Below the pieces are notes generated by a model. The model saw nothing but the letters and a program-made list of their open reading frames with translations. It ran no database searches and was not told the DNA's origin. Shown here piece by piece: positions 59,152-64,000 of a stretch of 64,000 bases of DNA; position 1 is the first letter of the stretch; each line of letters opens with the position of its first letter. The position numbers and the translations under genes are program-made. The DNA is from Aquimarina sediminis (GTDB taxonomy: Bacteria > Bacteroidota > Bacteroidia > Flavobacteriales > Flavobacteriaceae), in NCBI RefSeq assembly GCF_002895435.1, contig NZ_POYJ01000007.1, positions 186,001-250,000 on the forward strand, written 5' to 3'.

Positions 59152-61065
59152 TTGAAAATCAAAAATTTATATTCATTTTTGAATAATTTTTCTTCACACC
59201 TTCTCATCGCATGCTTTGGGTTTTATAATCAATTTAAAAAAGGTAAACGGGTAAAATTGAAAAAAAACAAAACCATTTTCAATTTTCAAAATCTTAAAAT
59301 CTCGTTATCTGTTTTAATTAAAAAATATACTTTTAGAACAGTAAAGAACGTTACACTCTTAGTCTTTGTTATTATATACTCTTGTTTTTCGGGGGAAATT
59401 TATGGACAAAATTTAAAATTTAAAAAAGATACTTCTGAAGTATATGGTAATGATGAATTTATAGAAAATCTGGACTCACCCATTCAGGATACTATTAAAA
59501 CTAAAGCCTATAGTTATTCTCTTTTACAAAAAGCAAAGAAGGAAAAAAACTTATATAAACAATCGGACGCGTATTACTTGTATGCAAGGGTATCTGAAGA
59601 TTCGATCGCTTTAATCTATGCAGATAGCATTATAAAAGCTACAAAAGAAAAGGATAATTTTGTGTACCCTGCCAAAGCATATTTACTAAAGTCAAATATT
59701 TTAGGTTCTCAGGGGAACTACCAAAAATCAATGGATGAGTTAGTACAAGCTCATTTATATGCTACTAAGAATAAAAATACTGATCAAAAGTATGAAACCA
59801 AATACTCTATTGCTATCCTAAAAAACTATTTGAGCGAATATAAAGAAAGTCTAAATATATTAAGATCAACAGTAGCATACTACAAAACTAAGTTTGAACA
59901 AGATAATAAATATGAGTATGACTATATTAAATCTTTATACGCTCTTGGAAACTCCTATAATGTAAATGAGAACTACGACTCTACTTTGGTAGTCAATAAA
60001 AAGGCTTCTAAACTTAGTTTAAAATCAAAAGATAGCATTTTATATGGAAGACTTTTACTAACCTCTGCAGTTGCACATTATTGTAAAAAAGAATATCAAT
60101 CCAGTTTGGATAGCATTTTTAAGTTAAAAAAAATAAACCTTCATAAAACACAAAGCAAGGGAACAATAGTAAGAACAGATCTATTTTTAGGAAGGATATA
60201 TTTTGAACAAAAAAACTTTGATAAATCTATACAGCATCTAATAAAGGTTGATTCTTTTGCTTTTAAAAATCAGTATTTTTTCCCTTCAATTACAGAAGCA
60301 TATGAATTATTGATTAAACACTTTAAACAAAAAAATGATAAAGACAAACAGCTATTCTATATAAATAGGTTGCTTACCGTAGATAGCATTTTGGATAATG
60401 ATTTTAAATATTTATCTAGAGAAATTAATGAAAAATATTCTACACCAAATTTAATATCCGAAAAACAGCAAATAATTAATTCCCTCGAAAAGAAAAACAG
60501 AATCAAAATCACGATAGTTGTCATTTTATCTACACTCTCATTGCTCCTAGTTCTTGCTCTTATACGTAATAACAGAAAGAAAAAGATTTACAAAAAAAGG
60601 TTTTTAGAGTTACTAGACAACAAACATAAAATTACAGATAACCCTAAATCAAAGAAAAAAGAAAAGAGCGAGACTAAGGACATAGGGATTTCTGATGTTA
60701 TCGTAAAAGAAATTTTAGCTCACTTAGAATTGTTTGAAAAAAATGATGGGTATTTAAGATCCAATATAACCATCAATGATTTATCAAAAGAGTTCAAAAC
60801 TAACTCAAAGTATCTTTCTAAAGTAATTAATGTTCATAAAAACAAAGGGTTTAGTAGCTACATAAACGATCTAAGAGTAGGTTATGCTGTAGAAAAGTTA
60901 AAGTCTGACCCAAAAATTAGAAAATATACAATTAAGGCAATTGCAGAAGATATCGGTTTTAATACCACAGAAGCTTTTTCTAAATCTTTTTATAAAACTA
61001 CCGGGATCTACCCTTCGTTTTTTCTAAAACAATTAGAAAAAGAATACGGCTCTGTCAAAGTATAA
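59152..61065 (+). CDS. Membrane-anchored TPR protein with C-terminal AraC-type DNA-binding domain
   Basis: The 637-residue frame has a hydrophobic signal-like segment (about 66-87, LLVFVIIYSCFSGEIYG), a long helical TPR-like region (about 130-430), one membrane helix (about 448-470, ITIVVILSTLSLLLVLALI) and a C-terminal AraC-type helix-turn-helix (about 520-630; INDLSKEFKTNSKYLSKVI, IKAIAEDIGFNTTEAFSKSF). This layout is common in Flavobacteriaceae, where sensing outside the membrane is thought to be passed to a cytoplasmic DNA-binding domain. There is no early ATG: the frame opens with TTG at 59152, and another TTG at 59257 would place the hydrophobic segment closer to the N-terminus. It may control the diverging operon or the peptide gene that follows it; neither is proven. 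Confidence 0.85.
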   Translation: MKIKNLYSFLNNFSSHLLIACFGFYNQFKKGKRVKLKKNKTIFNFQNLKISLSVLIKKYTFRTVKNVTLLVFVIIYSCFSGEIYGQNLKFKKDTSEVYGNDEFIENLDSPIQDTIKTKAYSYSLLQKAKKEKNLYKQSDAYYLYARVSEDSIALIYADSIIKATKEKDNFVYPAKAYLLKSNILGSQGNYQKSMDELVQAHLYATKNKNTDQKYETKYSIAILKNYLSEYKESLNILRSTVAYYKTKFEQDNKYEYDYIKSLYALGNSYNVNENYDSTLVVNKKASKLSLKSKDSILYGRLLLTSAVAHYCKKEYQSSLDSIFKLKKINLHKTQSKGTIVRTDLFLGRIYFEQKNFDKSIQHLIKVDSFAFKNQYFFPSITEAYELLIKHFKQKNDKDKQLFYINRLLTVDSILDNDFKYLSREINEKYSTPNLISEKQQIINSLEKKNRIKITIVVILSTLSLLLVLALIRNNRKKKIYKKRFLELLDNKHKITDNPKSKKKEKSETKDIGISDVIVKEILAHLELFEKNDGYLRSNITINDLSKEFKTNSKYLSKVINVHKNKGFSSYINDLRVGYAVEKLKSDPKIRKYTIKAIAEDIGFNTTEAFSKSFYKTTGIYPSFFLKQLEKEYGSVKV

Positions 61066-61221
61066 AATCATTGTTATTTAGTTTAAAAACCGATTTTATT
61101 TTCTCTATCTAGTTTTTTCTCATACCCCAAAATTATAATTTAACAAGTGAATTAACTGATTTTTATAATTTATATAGGCTGAATTCATGAAAACAGACAC
61201 CTACTGTTCAAACTAGTAGGC

Positions 61222-61248
61222 TTGGTAGATACTTATTAGGTAAATTTG
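61222..61248 (+). promoter_or_regulatory. Candidate promoter of the GG-leader peptide gene
   Basis: TAAATTTG at 61241-61248 fits the TAnnTTTG box; a near-match CTTG at 61221-61224 stands 16 bp upstream. The start codon follows 23 bp after the box, so the peptide would have its own short-leader transcript. Confidence 0.4.
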
Positions 61249-61271
61249 AATAACTCATAATAACTTACAAA

Positions 61272-61436
61272 ATGAAAAAATTACACAAACAAGGTAAACT
61301 TAATTTAAAAAAGCTAAAAATAACTAAATTAGAAAAACTTGGTCCTATTAAGGGAGGTGTCGCTTTAGCCAACGTATGTATTGGTGATGGCGAAGATAGT
61401 AGTGGCAATAACACAGACACGCATACTAGAGGATAA
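61272..61436 (+). CDS. Small GG-leader peptide, putative RiPP precursor (54 aa)
   Basis: The frame starts with ATG at 61272 and ends with TAA at 61434-61436. The first 29 residues are Lys/Leu-rich (LNLKKLKITKLEKLGPIKGG), matching the Bacteroidota natural-product leader style (LxLxKxxIxxL...IxGG) ending in a double glycine. The 25 residues after it are acidic and rich in Ser/Thr, with one cysteine: VCIGDGEDSSG and NNTDTHTRG. One Cys and five Ser/Thr could in theory form a single lanthionine, but no modifying enzyme or peptidase-type transporter is visible in the window. It is followed by a perfect 15-bp terminator hairpin and then a prolyl oligopeptidase gene. Secretion as an unmodified signal peptide is an alternative. 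Confidence 0.75.
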   Translation: MKKLHKQGKLNLKKLKITKLEKLGPIKGGVALANVCIGDGEDSSGNNTDTHTRG

Positions 61437-61456
61437 CTAGATCATCATTTTAATCC

Positions 61457-61495
61457 CTTATTAAGGAGAAGCTTACATTCCTTCTCCTTAATAAG
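61457..61495 (+). terminator. Strong hairpin terminator after the small peptide gene
   Basis: A perfect 15-bp inverted repeat (CTTATTAAGGAGAAG with its complement, 9-base loop) begins 20 bp after the peptide stop codon and is followed by a modestly T-rich tail (CACCTTTAATTTT). It should end the peptide transcript, perhaps in both directions. Confidence 0.75.
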
Positions 61496-61503
61496 TACAC
61501 CTT

Positions 61504-61538
61504 TAATTTTGCTCAATTAAAGAAAATCTATAGATTTT
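61504..61538 (+). promoter_or_regulatory. -7 box and 16-bp palindrome upstream of the prolyl oligopeptidase gene
   Basis: TAATTTTG (61504-61511) fits the -7 box but lacks a TTTG at -33. The perfect palindrome AAAATCTATAGATTTT (61523-61538) follows and would lie just downstream of the transcription start, where an operator could sit. In AT-rich sequence both may be chance. Confidence 0.35.
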
Positions 61539-61585
61539 TTATATAATACTTTTACCCATTCCTCCGTTTTAATCTTCGTCCCCCC

Positions 61586-63757
61586 ATGCATTCCAAACTT
61601 ATCCTTTTACTTATTTTCTTTCAATGCTCTTTACTAATTACCGCTCAAAGCAAAGTAAACTTTCTATTACCTCAAAAAATTGCAATCGACGAATATCATG
61701 GTCAAAAGATTGAAGACCCATACAGATATGCAGAGGATCTAAACATTTCTAAAGTAAAAGAATGGATAACAAAACAGAATTGTATCTCAAATCGGTTCTT
61801 AGATAAAATTAATAAAAAACAGTATCTAATCGATCAACAGGCAGAATATGATAGAAAAAAATCATTCGTTATATCAAAACTTAAGGTAACAGAAAACGAT
61901 AATCATTTTTATCTAAAAAGGTTACCCAATGAGAATACTCCTAAGCTATATTACAGAGCTACATTTTCAAGTCAAGAAGAACTCTTATATGACCCTATAA
62001 ATTATGATTCAAATTCAAATATTGAATACGTAATTAATTATATACAACCTAGTTGGGATGGAACCAAAATTGTTGTAAGTTTAACAAAAAAAGGAAGAGA
62101 AATTTCCGAAATGATTATTCTTGATGTTATCTCAAAAAAAGTACATCCCGAAGTAATCAAAAGCGTTTGGCCATCTAATACCGGAGGGATAGAATGGTTA
62201 CCTGATAATTCGGGTTTTATTTATGTCCACTATACAACTACAGATGTCACATCCAAACAGTTTTTACTAAACACCAAATCTGTTGTCTATAAATTGGGAG
62301 AAAATCCTAATGAAATAGAAGAAGTATTTTCAAAGCAACACAATCCAAAACTCAATCTTAAAGAAGCTGATATGCCTATAACATCATTTCAGCATCAAAA
62401 CAGTAAATACCTAATAGGCATTACCCCAGCAGCAGGGAACTACTATAACTCATATTACATTCCAATACATCAAATTAAATCCAACAACTGGAAACCTTTG
62501 TTTAAAAAGTCTGATCAAATAAAAGGTTTCATTTCAAAAGGTGATTCTATAGTGTTCCTTACTTCGAAAAATGCATCTAATTTCAAAATCTGCATTACAT
62601 CAATAAAAAACCCTGACTTTGAAAATCCTAAGGTTTTAGTAAGAGAGAAACGAGATGAAGTTATTACAGATCTAGATTTAACCAAGGATGGGTTGTATTT
62701 TGTAACTACCAAAAATGGTGTTAACGCAAAGCTGTTTAAACTAGAAAATAAAAAGCAAAAAGAAATTAAATTTTCTCAGGTTTATGGAGATTTAAGAGTT
62801 AATTCTAAAGGTTTGAATAGCTCAGAATTATGGATCACTGCCAAAGGGTGGACCACCGATAATAAAAGGTATGAGTATAACAATGAAAAACTCATAGAAA
62901 AAAACCTAAATGAAATTATCGATAATAATAGATTTAATGAAATAATTATTGAAGAAGTTGAAGTAGAAGCTCATGATGGAAAAAAAATACCTCTTTCGAT
63001 ATTTTACAAAAAAGGAACTAAAAAGAATAGTAAAAACTCGCTCTTACTTTACGGTTATGGAGCTTACGGAATCTCTGTAAAACCCTCATTTTACATAGAT
63101 AGGTTGTTATGGATTTTGGAAGGAGGCGTATATGCTATCGCCCATGTAAGAGGAGGTGGTGAAAAAGGAGAAGCATGGCACAAAGGAGGCTATAAATCGA
63201 CAAAACCTAATACATGGAAGGACTTCATATCCTGTGCCGAATATCTTATCTCTAATAAATACACTTCAAAAGAAAAACTGGCAACATGGAGTGGCAGTGC
63301 AGGAGGAATACTAATCGGTAGAGCTATTACAGAGCGACCAGACTTATTTGCTGCTGCCATAGTAGAGTTTGGGTCTCTGAACATGCTAAGATCTGAAATG
63401 AGACCAAATGGAATTGCTAATATAAAAGAATTTGGTGCCCTGAAGAATCCCGTTGAATTCAAAGGATTGCTAGAAATGGATGCATATCATCATATTCAAA
63501 ATAATGTAAAATATCCAGCTACTCTAATTACAGCAGGATTAAATGATGCCAGAGTACCCGCCTGGTTTTCTGTTAAATTTGCGGCAAGATTACAAAGAGC
63601 AAACATCTCTAATAATGAAAATCTACTGCTTATTGACAAAAACACAGGGCATGGTATCGATGACACCAAGCTAAAAAGCTTTAATCGATTTGCAACCATT
63701 CTTTCATTTGCGTTATGGCAAACTGGACACCCTGATTATCAACCTAGCCAACCATAA
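61586..63757 (+). CDS. Secreted prolyl oligopeptidase family serine peptidase (S9)
   Basis: The 723-residue protein has a signal peptide (MHSKLILLLIFFQCSLLITA, then QSK), an N-terminal segment typical of the family (DEYHGQKIEDPYRYAED), a beta-propeller region (about 75-430) and a C-terminal alpha/beta-hydrolase domain. The triad is visible: Ser in WSGSAGG near 570, Asp in GLNDARVP near 653 and His in TGHGIDD near 688. The SGSAGG form is closer to oligopeptidase-B-like members than to the GGSNGG of classical prolyl oligopeptidases. It cleaves small peptides, probably in the periplasm. It follows the GG-leader peptide gene, separated by a terminator, so a link to that peptide or to the NRPS product is possible but unproven. 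Confidence 0.92.
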   Translation: MHSKLILLLIFFQCSLLITAQSKVNFLLPQKIAIDEYHGQKIEDPYRYAEDLNISKVKEWITKQNCISNRFLDKINKKQYLIDQQAEYDRKKSFVISKLKVTENDNHFYLKRLPNENTPKLYYRATFSSQEELLYDPINYDSNSNIEYVINYIQPSWDGTKIVVSLTKKGREISEMIILDVISKKVHPEVIKSVWPSNTGGIEWLPDNSGFIYVHYTTTDVTSKQFLLNTKSVVYKLGENPNEIEEVFSKQHNPKLNLKEADMPITSFQHQNSKYLIGITPAAGNYYNSYYIPIHQIKSNNWKPLFKKSDQIKGFISKGDSIVFLTSKNASNFKICITSIKNPDFENPKVLVREKRDEVITDLDLTKDGLYFVTTKNGVNAKLFKLENKKQKEIKFSQVYGDLRVNSKGLNSSELWITAKGWTTDNKRYEYNNEKLIEKNLNEIIDNNRFNEIIIEEVEVEAHDGKKIPLSIFYKKGTKKNSKNSLLLYGYGAYGISVKPSFYIDRLLWILEGGVYAIAHVRGGGEKGEAWHKGGYKSTKPNTWKDFISCAEYLISNKYTSKEKLATWSGSAGGILIGRAITERPDLFAAAIVEFGSLNMLRSEMRPNGIANIKEFGALKNPVEFKGLLEMDAYHHIQNNVKYPATLITAGLNDARVPAWFSVKFAARLQRANISNNENLLLIDKNTGHGIDDTKLKSFNRFATILSFALWQTGHPDYQPSQP

Positions 63758-64000
63758 ATCATTTTATTCCTTCTTCATACATCATTTAACTTGCTCTTTT
63801 GACAGAAAAGTCTAGAGTAAATATAAAATTTCTCTCTAATAGATTGTATTACGATTCATTATAGAATGTTTATATGTGGTATTTGAAAATTGAAAAGATT
63901 AGATTTCAGGTTCTAATTAAACCTTTTGGTATCTATCTCGTCTCAATAGTAAAATATGTTCTAATGAAAGCTATTAAATTTCTACTATTTGCACTGGTAC
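63758..64000. other. Downstream non-coding end of window
   Basis: I see no gene, hairpin or promoter pattern that I can support in the last 243 bases. Confidence 0.4.

Overview
The window is AT-rich (roughly one third G+C by eye). It has weak or absent Shine-Dalgarno sites, TAnnTTTG-type -7 promoter boxes, a TonB-plug outer-membrane barrel protein and a GG-leader peptide of the Bacteroidota type. It is most likely a chromosomal segment of a marine Flavobacteriaceae bacterium (an Aquimarina- or Kordia-like genus is a guess).

About 58 kb on the minus strand (positions 58407 down to 1) is one hybrid NRPS/PKS biosynthetic locus, read from high to low coordinates. In transcription order it holds: two tandem NusG/UpxY-type antiterminators (58407-57847 and 56640-56113); a three-module NRPS with a half condensation domain at its N-terminus (56098-47435); a single-module NRPS (47431-44021); a Gly-type module whose adenylation domain carries an inserted luciferase-like monooxygenase and an FkbM-type methyltransferase (44033-38577); a KS-AT-ACP PKS (38561-35352); a second single-module NRPS (35278-31874); a SyrP/TauD-like hydroxylase (31534-30593); a 4762-residue four-module NRPS with one epimerase (30268-15980); a KS-[AT relic]-ACP-ACP-reductase PKS (15975-12115); an outer-membrane barrel protein (11989-9590); a type II thioesterase (9552-8833); a PvdE/SyrD-type ABC exporter (8648-7014); a C-A-T-C NRPS (6950-2499); a secreted, membrane-anchored TAP-type peptidase (2454-517); and a 4'-phosphopantetheinyl transferase cut by the window edge (406-1).

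Residues read by eye from the adenylation pockets suggest Ala-Ile-Ala, a Pro-like residue, Gly (oxidised and O-methylated), a malonate unit, a second Pro-like residue, a Cys-like residue, D-Asp (probably beta-hydroxylated), Ser, Ser and a final malonate unit. The last PKS ends in a reductase-like domain, and no synthetase carries a terminal thioesterase. The C-A(Gly)-T-C protein lacks an N-terminal docking domain and ends in a free condensation domain, while the three-module NRPS begins with only half of one. I therefore infer that the protein encoded near the operon's 3' end starts the assembly line. The thioesterase, PPTase, exporter and peptidase fit editing, carrier activation, export and possibly maturation of the product.

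A diverging plus-strand group (59152-63757) encodes a TPR/AraC-type membrane regulator, a 54-residue GG-leader peptide resembling a Bacteroidota RiPP precursor with its own promoter and strong terminator, and a secreted prolyl oligopeptidase. The roughly 1.2 kb and 0.74 kb non-coding stretches around the antiterminator genes contain three copies of a conserved element of about 25 bp in the same orientation, a candidate recruitment site for these regulators.
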